Source: a virus. Taken from it: a DNA stretch of 24,754 bases. A program made the position numbers and the translations under genes. Positions 1-9,158 of this stretch are shown one piece after another. The stretch lies in IMG/VR virus record IMGVR_UViG_3300027714_000114, positions 1-24,754 of that record; one strand, 5' to 3'. How positions within the stretch are numbered: position 1 is the stretch's first letter; each line of letters opens with the position of its first letter. Under the pieces are notes generated by a model, which was not told the DNA's origin, made no database searches, and worked only from the letters and a program-made list of their open reading frames with translations.

Positions 1-813
1 CTGAGCTGCTGAATTTCCAGCAATATCTCCCATGGCTTCAGTAACACCTGATGTGGATCTAGCGTTAAGTGCAGACAACCTTGAACTATCAGCTGACATT
101 CTGGCAAATTCTGCATTGTTCTGATACTGGACCACTTCAGCACGTTTCTGGCCGGAGGCATATACAGCGTTGACCTTCATCGTCATTGCATCCATCTCTT
201 TAATTAGGTCCATACTGGCAACCACCTCTGCGGCACTACCATCACCAAGCACAACTCCCCGAGCAGCAGCTTGAGTTTTAAATGCTTCTTTCTCTTGGCC
301 TACCTTAGCGGTGAGCCAACTAATACCTTGATTTGCGCTCTCAAGAATACTTTGTGCTTCCTTCTCTGCCTGCCTCGCATTTATGTCAGACATAGACGCT
401 GAGTAGTCATCAGACAACGCCTGAGCCTCATATTTGATAGCGTCAGACTCCATACCAAACTGTGCAAGCTTCAAGTCGAACTGTTGTGTGGTTAGCTGGT
501 GTGCCTGCTGCTGCAAGTTAAACTTGCGGCCATACTGACTGGAACTAAAATCAAAAGATCTTTGCTCACTGGCAATCTGTGCCCGAGTGTTCTCCAATTG
601 AATTGAATTGTACGCAGTTGATGCTTTGGATAGTGCCCCAACTATACCGAATATTATCTGGGCTCCCATCATTAGGGTGCCGCTTGATAGGGTGGATGCG
701 CCAGAGGAAGCTAGTGGTGAAAATCCACCAACAGTTGCCCCACTCGCGTATGTTCCACCTCCCCATCCAGCTGGGGTGCCGCTTGAAAATGGACCTGATA
801 ATAGTGAAGCCAT
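1..813 (-). CDS. Internal virion protein, T7 gp14-like (partial, runs off left edge)
   Basis: Open reading frame of 271 codons that begins at ATG 813 with a GAGG Shine-Dalgarno 9 nt upstream and is still open at base 1, so the C-terminus is missing. The N-terminal 75 residues are Gly/Ser/Ala-rich with a hydrophobic stretch (MMGAQIIFGIVGAL). The rest is a long Gln/Ala-rich helical or coiled-coil region. It contains RGVVLGDGSAAEVVAS, which resembles the RG(V)-x-GS-A-x-VL motif common in gp14-type internal core or DNA-ejection proteins of podoviruses. Its place just after the nozzle gene matches the order tail tube, nozzle, internal virion protein in this phage type. Such proteins are packaged in the head and are ejected to help DNA cross the cell envelope. 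The family assignment is from motif and order only. Confidence 0.7.
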   Translation of the reverse strand, partial: MASLLSGPFSSGTPAGWGGGTYASGATVGGFSPLASSGASTLSSGTLMMGAQIIFGIVGALSKASTAYNSIQLENTRAQIASEQRSFDFSSSQYGRKFNLQQQAHQLTTQQFDLKLAQFGMESDAIKYEAQALSDDYSASMSDINARQAEKEAQSILESANQGISWLTAKVGQEKEAFKTQAAARGVVLGDGSAAEVVASMDLIKEMDAMTMKVNAVYASGQKRAEVVQYQNNAEFARMSADSSRLSALNARSTSGVTEAMGDIAGNSAAQ

Positions 814-832
814 CTAATTAATCCTCATAATT

Positions 833-3277
833 CTATCCACCAATTGCGACTTCATAGGTCACACCAACAATTGATACTGGTAATGGATTAGTCTGTCTAA
901 TCAATAGTTTACCATTATCGTTCCAGTCTGGTTTCGCTACAATTTCTATCTCTCCCGTTTTAAGGGCTGTCGGAGATCCGTATGGCTCAGTAGTTCTAAC
1001 CTTGGCCTCAATTAAATTATCAGCATTAGGACCAACAAATAGACTAGATGATGCGCTTACACGAACCCAAGCCTTATTGATATTCTTCGTTCTGCCCTGA
1101 CCAAACGACCCATCCCGTAAACCAATGGTTGCTGGTAATAGCTCAATATCAGCTGTTACTGGGAGCCCCGCCTGTACCACGGAGGATGGCCTGTCTAATG
1201 TAATTGATCCAGAAGAAACGGTCTTCTGGGGGTGAACAGCGCCATCAGTGAGGATGTTTAGCGTTTCCCCCTCCAGCCAAGTCAATCCGGTGACCGTATC
1301 TCTGGCAAATGACCAATCGGTCCACGCTGCAGACCTTAATTCAACTGGTAATGCTTTATCAATCTGCCCGGTAACCACCGTAGTTGATGTCACCCCCTGA
1401 ATAGTGAATCTATACAACTCACCATCAGATCCCGTAAATTCAATAACGTCACCAATATCTGTCAGGGCCGGGTAAGCAAAGGCCGCTGGTAATGCTGTAA
1501 CGGTTAGCGTTTCTGTTCTATTCCACTGAGTTCCACCACTAATAGTCATCCTATCTGATCCGGTGTTGCGACCATCGTAGGTAGCAGACGAATCAGATAA
1601 AACCATATCTTTAATATCATTGATCTTTCTGGTGTCCATGCGTTCTATATAGCGCACTATGGAGCCATTAATAGTTCTCTTAACAATCACGTACAAATGA
1701 TCCTCAGTGCCTTCAGCGACCACACAGCAAGACTCAAACGCACCATTCACGGTGTCATGCTTATGAAATGCGCCGACCTGCTGCTCTGGAACGTAAGTTA
1801 AACCCAAAAGTAAGCCAGATGTGGAAACCATCCACACGATAGGGTCTGGAGCCTTCTGATAAGCAGCTTGGGATATCTCGTAACCATCAAATAGGTGAGG
1901 AGCCCTCAAACAAAGGTCACCAGTAATGTAACCTCTGGCAGTATCGTTGTAGCCCATCTCTCGAACGTGGCCACCACGCGCGGCGAAGTAGATCACCGAG
2001 TTGTTTACAATAACTGGTTGAACATTAGACGCTCCAATAAACGATTGAGGTCGAACGGATATTGTATTTGGAGTAATTGCGTCTGAGTTGACGGATGTCA
2101 CTCGCCATTCAACCGACGATGTGAACAGTAGTAGATCGTTCATCGGAACAATGTGTCGAATTCGGTCTGCTTCTCGAGCAGCTACTTTAAATGCAATTCG
2201 ATCGCTATCTCTGGTTGGTAGTGAGTAGGCAAGCTCTGCCTCTGTACCAGCTTTGGTCATCCATATTTTCTGTGGATCGGTATCGGTTCCACCAAAAGCT
2301 CGACGCTGCTCAAAGTAAGATACAGCTCCCGGGTACTCGTTAGTTGCTGCCAGTGCATCATCATAAATTGGCGGGGTGATCGCCAGATCAGGTGCAATAT
2401 TGTCATCGGTCATAGCGAGCGTTTCCGTCTCACCAATATATCCGAATATTCCACCCTGCAATTTGTAGACCCTGTACCTTGAAGCAGCCGTGACGGCGCT
2501 CCAGCTGATAGCGCCTATAGACCCACTGGTAAATAGGTTGCCAGTATCGGTCCCAGCAGATGATGCCTTAGATTCACCGATTCCATCAGCGTGAATTGCT
2601 GTGACTACATACTTATATGTATAGTCGGCAGCACCACCAACAGCCACCGTTGGGGCACTAGGGGCCGCTATTCTTTCACCAAACTCTATATCAACTAATG
2701 TCCACTGCGTAGCTCCAAGCCTTCTCAGCTCCGCTGTTGGGTAATTTGGGTGGGCAAGAGTAAGGATGTCAGCTGATTGGACATAATGAATATCAAATAG
2801 GTCAGCTTCAGCGTAAGCGTTTGGTATTTCGTAAGCCGTACTTGGTAGAGGATACCAATAAGTAGCGTTTGCGGGCGCATTTCCTGTAGTTGCTTTTATG
2901 CAGTAATAGTTTGTACCGGAACTTGAAACAAGACCCCCAATAACATAGGCCGCGCTGTTGTCATAAGCAGCTGGTGATCCTGCAAGCAGTGTGGCCCCAG
3001 CCGTGTGGAATCGAATATAACCCTCACCCAACTCAATCACCATCGTTTGTGTGGTGGAATAGGTGAACGGTAGCAGTGTAGATTCCTTGCTTGAAACCTT
3101 TGTTTCAATGACAAACTTGAATCCAGCCCTATTCTCGGCTGGACCTTGTGGTCTTACCTTATAATTTAAAATAGTAGCAGCGCCAGACTGAAACTTTACA
3201 TCGTCGGCACGGCCAAACATCTCAGGTGACATCTCTCCACCTGAGAATGACTGTTTAAGTAAACGTACAGATGCCAT
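833..3277 (-). CDS. Tail nozzle protein (T7 gp12 / tail tubular protein B-like)
   Basis: An 814-residue protein. The N-terminus (SFSGGEMSPEMFGRADDVKF, then an RPQGP-x-ENRAGF segment) is typical of the large tail tubular/nozzle protein of podoviruses. A fibronectin-III-like beta segment lies near residues 205-300 (APSAPTVAVGG, YKYVVTAIHADGIGESKAS, AASRYRVYK). The rest is beta-rich with no signal or membrane segment. The protein would form the distal part of the short tail through which DNA passes. Its start codon overlaps the stop of the upstream tail-tube gene by one base (TAATG), so the two are translationally coupled. The length is close to T7 gp12 (about 790 residues). The nozzle role is inferred from N-terminal motif, length and position. 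Confidence 0.85.
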   Translation of the reverse strand: MASVRLLKQSFSGGEMSPEMFGRADDVKFQSGAATILNYKVRPQGPAENRAGFKFVIETKVSSKESTLLPFTYSTTQTMVIELGEGYIRFHTAGATLLAGSPAAYDNSAAYVIGGLVSSSGTNYYCIKATTGNAPANATYWYPLPSTAYEIPNAYAEADLFDIHYVQSADILTLAHPNYPTAELRRLGATQWTLVDIEFGERIAAPSAPTVAVGGAADYTYKYVVTAIHADGIGESKASSAGTDTGNLFTSGSIGAISWSAVTAASRYRVYKLQGGIFGYIGETETLAMTDDNIAPDLAITPPIYDDALAATNEYPGAVSYFEQRRAFGGTDTDPQKIWMTKAGTEAELAYSLPTRDSDRIAFKVAAREADRIRHIVPMNDLLLFTSSVEWRVTSVNSDAITPNTISVRPQSFIGASNVQPVIVNNSVIYFAARGGHVREMGYNDTARGYITGDLCLRAPHLFDGYEISQAAYQKAPDPIVWMVSTSGLLLGLTYVPEQQVGAFHKHDTVNGAFESCCVVAEGTEDHLYVIVKRTINGSIVRYIERMDTRKINDIKDMVLSDSSATYDGRNTGSDRMTISGGTQWNRTETLTVTALPAAFAYPALTDIGDVIEFTGSDGELYRFTIQGVTSTTVVTGQIDKALPVELRSAAWTDWSFARDTVTGLTWLEGETLNILTDGAVHPQKTVSSGSITLDRPSSVVQAGLPVTADIELLPATIGLRDGSFGQGRTKNINKAWVRVSASSSLFVGPNADNLIEAKVRTTEPYGSPTALKTGEIEIVAKPDWNDNGKLLIRQTNPLPVSIVGVTYEVAIGG

Positions 3278-3942
3278 TATCGATCATTTAGCCATGAAGG
3301 AATATGGGCAGGATTCAGTCGCTCCTGACTCTTGTCTGATGCGAACGCAGTCTCCACCATGGCAATGGCCATAGCTTCTGATTGTTTCGCTTGCTGTGCT
3401 CCGGGCTCGCCTTTAATAATTGGGCCAGCCAGCAGTGATGCTAGGTAGTGGCTCAGTGATAGAACAAACAGCGGTGTAAATTTTGTGCTGTCGGTAATTC
3501 TTACGGTATATCGAACGATAGCATCCAGCAGATCAGTCATAATGACTTCATCGCCATTGCTTAGAGTCTCCATATCATACGGCACCACCACCTCAGATGT
3601 TCTTCGGTAGACCTCGGTTGCGTATGCTGAAGTTGATACATACGAGATTATGTTATCGTCGGTAGTATCGTCAGGAATAAGATCTCGGGCCTTCAGCATA
3701 TCCGCTGGAGGGGCGTAGACATAATCCCAAGCTGTGGTATGAGTGGCGATCGCTGCCATCGTGGATCTCCGCGAGGCAAACTTCCAATCATATAATTCTA
3801 ATAGTGCATCACGTGCTATTGGGTAGAACGTCTTGCAGTGCTCGGCCTGTGCAGATCCTTCAGGTGGATCAATAGACGAGACAGTCGCGCTATCACCTAG
3901 ATGCGATAAGGCTATATTACAGATCTCAACTTCACTAGCCAT
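3277..3942 (-). CDS. Tail tube / adaptor protein (T7 gp11, tail tubular protein A-like)
   Basis: A 221-residue protein beginning EVEICNIALSHLGDSATVSSI, the usual opening of gp11-like tail tubular proteins (CNxALxxLG). It continues with the typical F-Y-x-x-ARDALLELYDWKFASRR segment. Members form the ring that joins the portal to the nozzle. The start at ATG 3942 has AAGG 9 nt upstream. It lies only 14 nt after the T-tract of an intrinsic terminator, so expression depends on read-through or on a start within the terminator region. It is coupled to the nozzle gene by TAATG. Confidence 0.85.
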   Translation of the reverse strand: MASEVEICNIALSHLGDSATVSSIDPPEGSAQAEHCKTFYPIARDALLELYDWKFASRRSTMAAIATHTTAWDYVYAPPADMLKARDLIPDDTTDDNIISYVSTSAYATEVYRRTSEVVVPYDMETLSNGDEVIMTDLLDAIVRYTVRITDSTKFTPLFVLSLSHYLASLLAGPIIKGEPGAQQAKQSEAMAIAMVETAFASDKSQERLNPAHIPSWLNDR

Positions 3943-3956
3943 CTCAATGTACCTTT

Positions 3957-3993
3957 AAAAAAATGGGGCCGTAGCTTGCGCCTAAGCCCCATT
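3957..3993 (-). terminator. Intrinsic terminator between capsid and tail blocks
   Basis: Read on the minus strand, AATGGGGC pairs with GCCCCATT (3962-3969 with 3986-3993) around a loop that can form a further short stem. Seven T residues follow at once (3957-3963, the first two or so overlapping the stem base). This is the classical stem plus U-tract in the direction of the late genes. It sits after the Lys-rich 93-codon gene and before the tail-tube gene. Confidence 0.8.
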
Positions 3994-4022
3994 AAACCTA
4001 TACCAATAGGGGGAGGAGAAAT

Positions 4023-4304
4023 TTATTTAGGAGCCACCTTTTCAACCCACTCTTCTGAAGAGTTGGCTTTCTTGGGAGTGGCACCCTGAACAGCTGCAGC
4101 AACACCCGGCTCGTAATCTTCAGCTTTCACCAGATTAGATCCGGGTCGACCGTCATAGATTACTTTGTCTCCAGCTTCGTACAATTGATTGTCAATAAAT
4201 GACTTCTCAGTGCAGATGTACTTATTATTCGCAGCCTTGGGCTTTGCAGCAGCCTTGGGTTTTGACACAGCCTTGGACTTAGCTTTAGATTTTGATACAG
4301 CCAT
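4023..4304 (-). CDS. Lys/Ala-rich small protein downstream of capsid genes
   Basis: A 93-residue protein. Residues 1-26 are a histone-H1-like run of Lys, Ala, Ser and Pro (SKSKAKSKAVSKPKAAAKPK). Residues 27-67 look like a small beta domain of the type often found in short proteins next to phage capsid genes (KYICTEKSFIDNQLYEAGDKV...DGRPG). The tail is rich in Ala and Glu. The start has AGAGG about 8 nt upstream. It lies between the cement protein and the terminator, so it is probably the last gene of the head block. The basic N-terminus could bind DNA inside the capsid, but I do not recognise the family and no function can be assigned with confidence. Confidence 0.75.
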   Translation of the reverse strand: MAVSKSKAKSKAVSKPKAAAKPKAANNKYICTEKSFIDNQLYEAGDKVIYDGRPGSNLVKAEDYEPGVAAAVQGATPKKANSSEEWVEKVAPK

Positions 4305-4335
4305 TTGTGTTTCCTCTAAAAGTTAATTATCTTAA

Positions 4336-4767
4336 CTAGACTACAAAGCCAGAAGCATGAAACTTCTCGCCATCTTGAACAGTCTCAACAACATCAGTAG
4401 TAACTTTGCCAGCTGAGGCACTGGAACCAGTGATAACGTATCGAGCACCCAAGTATCGCTGACCCAGCGAAGCTAGTTGAGGGGGTATTGGCACAACTAT
4501 AGACTTGCCGACAATCAGCAAAGCGATAACTATTGTGCCGGATGATGAAATCACTGTAGGGCTGGTCAATGCTGCCGCAGCCGAAGTGATAATTTCAAAG
4601 TTGACAGACGTTGCTGTAGCAAAGTTTACATCAATATTGAAGTGCATGTACAAAGGTTTCCCTTCGCCAATATCTCGAGTCACCCCAAGATCGATAGTGT
4701 TCTCAGACACGGCTGACGCAGTAACTGCTTGAGCCGTTGAGAGACGTAAAAGGTCATCAGTAATCAT
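4336..4767 (-). CDS. Capsid cement/decoration protein (Bbp16-like)
   Basis: A 143-residue, Ala/Ser/Thr/Val-rich beta protein placed directly after the major capsid gene. The pattern is: start MITDDLLRLS-x-AQAVTAS, IDLG, then a Pro- and Gly-containing segment (PPQLASLGQRYLGARYVI) followed by ...SAGKVTTDVV, ending HASGF. This matches the Bordetella phage BPP-1 cement protein Bbp16 family, a jelly-roll that stabilises the capsid lattice. The start codon has GGAG 8 nt upstream. Family identity rests on remembered pattern, order and size. Confidence 0.75.
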   Translation of the reverse strand: MITDDLLRLSTAQAVTASAVSENTIDLGVTRDIGEGKPLYMHFNIDVNFATATSVNFEIITSAAAALTSPTVISSSGTIVIALLIVGKSIVVPIPPQLASLGQRYLGARYVITGSSASAGKVTTDVVETVQDGEKFHASGFVV

Positions 4768-4805
4768 AATTTTGCTCCGTAATTTATACGTTCAAAGATT
4801 CAAGT

Positions 4806-5825
4806 TTATGTTACACGCGATTCTGTTTTCAGAAGCGCATCACATAGCCGTAGGGGTACACCGTTAAAGTCGGTCCATCGATGAGGTAGGCCAAACTGAT
4901 CCAAACCTGCCTGATTCGCCAACACACTGGATGCAGTGTCTTTGGCCATCTTACGAAGACCTGACATTGTTCCACGGTTCAAGTAGAAGCATGACTTACC
5001 CATATTAATGTTAGGAATTTGCGTAATCGCGTCATCCATAAGATCAAGAATATTAGTAGCTGCAGCTATTGCTTGAGTCCCTGTTCTAGCTTTTAGATCA
5101 CTGACATCGATGTTCGCAATACGAACAACATAGCGCCAATCTTTAACCATTAAACCAGAATCCCAGTTATACATTTCAGCAAACACTTGCATACGTTTCC
5201 CGGCAGTATCAAAAGTAGTCATCTCGCCAAGATCTTTCTGGTCAAGACCAGCTTTAGAACCTTGAGGAAAAGGACAGTAGACAGTGTTTTCACCCCAAAC
5301 TACAAGGTAGATAGATTGGTTGTCAGAGCCACTTCCGCCAGCATCCAGAATATTGGCAGCATTACCAGCTGACAAATCAGAATAACGAGGGGCCAGACCT
5401 AAATGCTTCTTTGGGTCTGTTGAAGGGTTGCCATAAAACAATGTGCTTGCCTGCTCTTGGTTCATCGCTTCGATAAATGCTCGAGCTTCCTGCGCTCGGG
5501 ACGCTTCACGGTTACCACCAAGATTAGCCAACTTAACGTCGACCTCGCTTCGAGCTTCTAGCATTGAGCAAGCTTCTGTAATCTGTACAGAGGTTGATTT
5601 GCTCGGTGCAATTGGCTCATTAAGCGCCCGGTAATAAACATCAGGTAGGCCAGTTCGTACAGTGGCTTGTTCGCCAGTGACTAGGTTGCCTTCCCGAAAT
5701 TGACAATCCATAAGGATTTCATTTGTTTGAGAAAGAAGCTCCGCCACAACAGCTACGTTGCCATCCGGGTCCATCTCTTTAGCCCAATCGGCTAGAGTTT
5801 TAGTTGTTGTTGATAAAGTTGCCAT
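4806..5825 (-). CDS. Major capsid protein (Epsilon15 gp7 / Bbp17-like, HK97 fold family)
   Basis: A 339-residue protein, nearly the same length as Epsilon15 gp7 (335). The N-terminus carries the family signature: LADWAKEMDPDGNVAVVAELLSQ, then EILMDCQF-REGN followed by TVRTGLP-x-VYYRALNEPI. Further on are RSEVDVKLANLGGN and a region rich in aromatic residues (YLVVWGENTVYCPFPQGSKAGL). It assembles the icosahedral head on the scaffold encoded upstream. The start ATG 5825 has GGAG 7 nt upstream. It is the central member of the scaffold-capsid-cement block. Confidence 0.9.
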   Translation of the reverse strand: MATLSTTTKTLADWAKEMDPDGNVAVVAELLSQTNEILMDCQFREGNLVTGEQATVRTGLPDVYYRALNEPIAPSKSTSVQITEACSMLEARSEVDVKLANLGGNREASRAQEARAFIEAMNQEQASTLFYGNPSTDPKKHLGLAPRYSDLSAGNAANILDAGGSGSDNQSIYLVVWGENTVYCPFPQGSKAGLDQKDLGEMTTFDTAGKRMQVFAEMYNWDSGLMVKDWRYVVRIANIDVSDLKARTGTQAIAAATNILDLMDDAITQIPNINMGKSCFYLNRGTMSGLRKMAKDTASSVLANQAGLDQFGLPHRWTDFNGVPLRLCDALLKTESRVT

Positions 5826-5859
5826 GTTAAGACTCCAATAATTTACTTAAAAGTTTATG

Positions 5860-6600
5860 CTATTGAGAAGTCGGGTTTGTATACAGTTTCTTGCCAATCT
5901 GGGCATTACTCTGCTGGCTAACTGGGACATTATTGACCGCAGGATCGCCACCACCTACAAAACCATCTTCGCTCGTAGCTCGTCCAACCCTGTTCAAAAA
6001 ACGTAGCACCGAAGGGTGGCTACCAAGGTTAGTTTCCTCGAGGAGATTACGGAAGTCATCATCACCGAAAGTTTCCACAGCCTTCAGAGAAGTATTGATA
6101 GTTGCTTTGAGATTATCGCCGCCAATATCTTTGTCCTCTGTCGTTTGCTTTTTCCAATCTTCGTGCATAGCCTCAATCTGTTCAACATTTGATTGTTGAA
6201 TAACTGGAGCCACGGTATCTAACATCTTCTGTGCATCAGCTTGGTTAAGACCAGAATCCCGGGCAACCTTTTCGTAGGATTCCAAAACAGCTGGGTGATA
6301 CTCAACACCTTCCGGGGCGGAGAACTCATACTTTTCTGGGGGACCATCGGTTGTTTTGGTTTCGTCTTCAGAGCCATCGGCTTCGGTCTTTACTTCAGCT
6401 TTCGCATCAGTATCAATTTCAGCTTTAGTTTCTTTAGACTGCTCTTCAGCCTTAACATCGGTTGATGTTTCCTCACTTACTTCTGACTCCTCAGTATTAG
6501 ACTCGAGTAGAGTCGTATCTTGAGTGTCAGCACTTCCAGCACTAGCATCGCCACTTTCGTTGGTATTTGGAGCCTCGGCACTATTTGCTGTTTCTGTCAT
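5860..6600 (-). CDS. Capsid scaffolding protein (probable)
   Basis: A 246-residue very acidic protein immediately upstream of the capsid gene, the usual place of scaffolds. Residues 1-90 are almost all Glu, Asp, Thr, Ser, Ala and Lys. A helical C-terminal half follows (AVLESYEKVARDSGLNQADAQKMLDTV, ...EDWKKQTTEDKD). I chose ATG 6600 (MTETANS) because GAGG lies 9 nt upstream. An in-frame ATG at 6615 has no ribosome site. The gene overlaps the end of the upstream Bbp19-like gene by 20 nt. Scaffolds diverge quickly, so the role rests on composition, helical content and position. Confidence 0.8.
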   Translation of the reverse strand: MTETANSAEAPNTNESGDASAGSADTQDTTLLESNTEESEVSEETSTDVKAEEQSKETKAEIDTDAKAEVKTEADGSEDETKTTDGPPEKYEFSAPEGVEYHPAVLESYEKVARDSGLNQADAQKMLDTVAPVIQQSNVEQIEAMHEDWKKQTTEDKDIGGDNLKATINTSLKAVETFGDDDFRNLLEETNLGSHPSVLRFLNRVGRATSEDGFVGGGDPAVNNVPVSQQSNAQIGKKLYTNPTSQ

Positions 6601-6943
6601 CTTCTGTTGCCTCATTTAGCATTAAAGTATATTTGCTTGGATCTACTTCCATTACCTTGGACATAAGCATTAAGCCTTGATCACGTTGACCCTCTAATCG
6701 AGCCATCATCATCGCCGTGGTGTGGAAGCAAGATCTGTTGGTCCCGGCATTTGCCAAGAGCCACCATAAAATTCTTCTACCTGCCTGATCATTAAGAAAC
6801 CACTGAAAGTCTGCGTTAAGCAGCCTCTGGTTAGCCTCTGTATTAAGCCGGATCTGCTCAGCGGTTAGCTTTTGCTCTTGAAACCCGTAAGGATCAAAAC
6901 CGCTAAACTCCTGAGTGTCACCTTCAAAACCATCTTGACTCAT
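6581..6943 (-). CDS. Bbp19-like small phage protein
   Basis: A 120-residue protein between portal and scaffold. Its core (FQWFLNDQAGRRILWWLLANAG, then NRSCFHTTAMMMARLEGQRD, GLMLMSKV) is the conserved pattern of a small protein found between portal and capsid genes in BPP-1/Epsilon15-like phages (Bbp19-like domain). The pattern is a short helix, G-RR-x-x-W-x-LL, a Cys/Phe turn, then EG-x-R-x-x-GL. The exact function is unknown. Head assembly or packaging is likely from position. GGGG lies 6 nt before the start. The N-terminal 30 residues are acidic and Gln-rich. Confidence 0.75.
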   Translation of the reverse strand: MSQDGFEGDTQEFSGFDPYGFQEQKLTAEQIRLNTEANQRLLNADFQWFLNDQAGRRILWWLLANAGTNRSCFHTTAMMMARLEGQRDQGLMLMSKVMEVDPSKYTLMLNEATEDDRNSK

Positions 6944-6978
6944 ACTTTACACCCCAAACCACTCACCATGGGTCCGCA

Positions 6979-8631
6979 CTATTGTTCACCCAATCCAGCA
7001 GCACCTAAATCCTTAGTCGCAGCAGCGGCTTGCTGTGCAGCATCTAGCTGTTGTTGCTGCTGTTGAGCTTCTGCCCGAGCCTGTCGGACCCTCATCGCAT
7101 CATCAGTAGAATTAATTAATCGAGGGCTTGTGCCTAATGTGCTCGAATAATCATCCAGCCAAGCATCTGCATTAAATTTATCCATTACCTCTGGCTTAAT
7201 TTGGGAGACAACACCAATAGAGCTAACCAATCGATCGACCGAGTTTAGGCCAACGGTCCGCTGTGCTTGAGCAAGCATCGAAACAAATACAATACTTAAC
7301 TCCATATCATTCAACTCTTCGGGGGCATCAGGCAATATACCCGCATTGCTCATTGCCTCGAAAGTGACCGTGATTAGTGGCTCGAGGGCTTCGTTGTGCA
7401 GGCGCTCCATTACCGGGCCCAACATCAATAGTTTTTCCTCGTGCCTCTCTGCTACCTCGGTTGCTGTCATCCGGGTGTCCGTGGCGTTAGCCAACATTAG
7501 GAATAAGTCGGAGTAGAAACCCCGATTAATCCGCTGACGCACATCATTTATGTCAGCCGTTAGGTGAGACAGATCTAAATTAACATCAAAAGCTGTTCTG
7601 ATAGTCGATTGTGGGCCAGCTGCTGTAGTGTTTGTTATCCCCCCGGGGAGACGATCAACTGCAGATACACCAACAGGCACCTGCAATGGTGGGTTAGTTT
7701 GGTAATCAATTCCTTGGCCTTTGCGTAGCTGCTGATGCATCAACTGCTTGATATCACCAATGGTGTCTGAACCGGGGCTATTACCATATACATCACCACC
7801 ACTTGAAGACCATCGCGGGACCATGCACGGAAATGTCTTAAAACCGCTAATTCGTAACCACTCGTGCTCTTGCTCTGCACCCTCCTCCATGTAGTAAGAC
7901 CCATAGGCCATATTCTTATTATCAAGCTTGGTTGGGTCCCGATCGAACCTTGGCTCAATAGCATGCAGGATATTGACTGGCGCTTGGAGTGTTCCCTTCT
8001 CGTGCAAAAGTCTAGTCTGCCGGGATACGTTTTCAATGCCAAATTCTCGAACAACTTCAGCAACCGTCTTCTGGAACTCCCGGTACAGGGTGTTAACCTT
8101 TCCTTCCGGGTCTGTAGCTATACAATACTCACCAGCTGTCAAACCATAGTTATGGATGACTGTATCGTAATTTGGAAGGATAACGTTTGCGTAAGTACCG
8201 TATCCGGCAAGCTCCTCATAACAGTTATGCAGCATGCGGTAGGTGTTAGATCGATTGAAAATGGTCATCATTAGCTGAGACACACTCTCGAGCCAAATTT
8301 TGACGGGCGCGTGTCTGTTTAAATCTTGATCTGCTGTCTCGAGCTTGAACCACTGTCTAGCTGGGCTCGATGCTCCAGCCATCATTCCAGCACCCAATAT
8401 TCTTAGGGCGTAAGTAGCTGTGTTGTCGTAAATAGCGTTAGTCTTTTTGCCACCTTTGTTACGATCACTAACCAAGAACCGACCAGTTGTTGGCATTAAA
8501 AATTTACTTATCTCACGCCACTGATCTATTTTTGGAGTGCGCTCACTTTTAAGTGCAGCCCACCGTTCACGAATGCGAGATTTTAATGGGACACCGGGCT
8601 TTGATTCACCCTTTGAATGTGATGTATGCAT
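6979..8631 (-). CDS. Portal / head-to-tail connector protein
   Basis: A 550-residue protein of the podoviral head-to-tail connector family (length typical, 500-560). The N-terminus shows RERWAALKSERTPKIDQWREISKFLMPTTGRF, followed by YDNTATYALRILGAGMMAGASSPARQWFKL, the standard opening of these portals. The region near residue 290 (DIKQLMHQQLRKGQGIDYQTNPPLQVP) and DTRMTATEVAERHEEKLLMLGPVMERL are also characteristic. The C-terminus is a Gln/Ala-rich coil with a Gln run (RAEAQQQQQQLDAAQQAAA). The protein forms the dodecameric gate for DNA packaging and joins head to tail. Its ATG immediately follows the stop codon of the upstream gene, so translation is coupled. Confidence 0.92.
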   Translation of the reverse strand: MHTSHSKGESKPGVPLKSRIRERWAALKSERTPKIDQWREISKFLMPTTGRFLVSDRNKGGKKTNAIYDNTATYALRILGAGMMAGASSPARQWFKLETADQDLNRHAPVKIWLESVSQLMMTIFNRSNTYRMLHNCYEELAGYGTYANVILPNYDTVIHNYGLTAGEYCIATDPEGKVNTLYREFQKTVAEVVREFGIENVSRQTRLLHEKGTLQAPVNILHAIEPRFDRDPTKLDNKNMAYGSYYMEEGAEQEHEWLRISGFKTFPCMVPRWSSSGGDVYGNSPGSDTIGDIKQLMHQQLRKGQGIDYQTNPPLQVPVGVSAVDRLPGGITNTTAAGPQSTIRTAFDVNLDLSHLTADINDVRQRINRGFYSDLFLMLANATDTRMTATEVAERHEEKLLMLGPVMERLHNEALEPLITVTFEAMSNAGILPDAPEELNDMELSIVFVSMLAQAQRTVGLNSVDRLVSSIGVVSQIKPEVMDKFNADAWLDDYSSTLGTSPRLINSTDDAMRVRQARAEAQQQQQQLDAAQQAAAATKDLGAAGLGEQ

Positions 8632-9156
8632 TTAAGATCCTAACAAGCTTGATTTGCCTAATGATAGATTTGAACTATCAACTCCTTTGGTGCCAGTAAG
8701 CATGGTGCCTTTGACTCCACCCTTGATGGCTTGCTGTGCTTTCGATAGCAGCTTGCCTGAGTTAGGTCGCTTCTGCCGGGCACGGTTTAATTGTTCGTCC
8801 TGCTCTTTCGCTTGGGCCGCTGCTCGAGCACTAGCCTGTGAAAACTGCTCCTGCTGAGAGGCATACTGCTCACCCATCAAACTAAGCTGGCCTTGGTAGA
8901 TAGAATTCTGTTCAGATAGCAATCCAGCCTGTTGTGCAAACGCTTCACCCTGTTGGGAAAATGATTTTCGTTGCTCCGCAAGCTCTGCAGCCTGAAAGCT
9001 TTTCTGTTCTTCTAAAGCTTTATCTGCGCTGGCTTGTTGCGATCGGGCTGTAGACGAGGCTGATTGTCTGGCTTTTCTAGCGGCTGATCGCTGTGAGACC
9101 AAGCTAACTGTGCCAAGCCCTACTGTTGCCGCTATTAACGCTCCGTTTACACCCAT
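8632..9156 (-). CDS. Coiled-coil virion-associated protein (putative)
   Basis: A 174-residue protein with a short hydrophobic N-terminus (ALIAATVGLGTVSLVS). A long Gln/Ala/Ser/Glu-rich coiled coil follows (about residues 25-125), then a basic, Gly/Ser-rich tail. Composition resembles the gp14-like internal protein at the left edge, so it may be another virion-internal or assembly protein. The position directly before the portal is conserved for such proteins in related phages as far as I recall. GAGG lies 7 nt before the start, inside the end of the acetyltransferase gene. No enzyme motif is seen. Confidence 0.65.
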   Translation of the reverse strand: MGVNGALIAATVGLGTVSLVSQRSAARKARQSASSTARSQQASADKALEEQKSFQAAELAEQRKSFSQQGEAFAQQAGLLSEQNSIYQGQLSLMGEQYASQQEQFSQASARAAAQAKEQDEQLNRARQKRPNSGKLLSKAQQAIKGGVKGTMLTGTKGVDSSNLSLGKSSLLGS

Positions 9157-9158
9157 AA

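Noticed and set aside
579-821. Plus-strand ORFs opposite the internal virion protein
   Set aside because: Antisense shadows of an intact minus-strand gene that continues off the left edge. No ribosome site or family pattern is seen.
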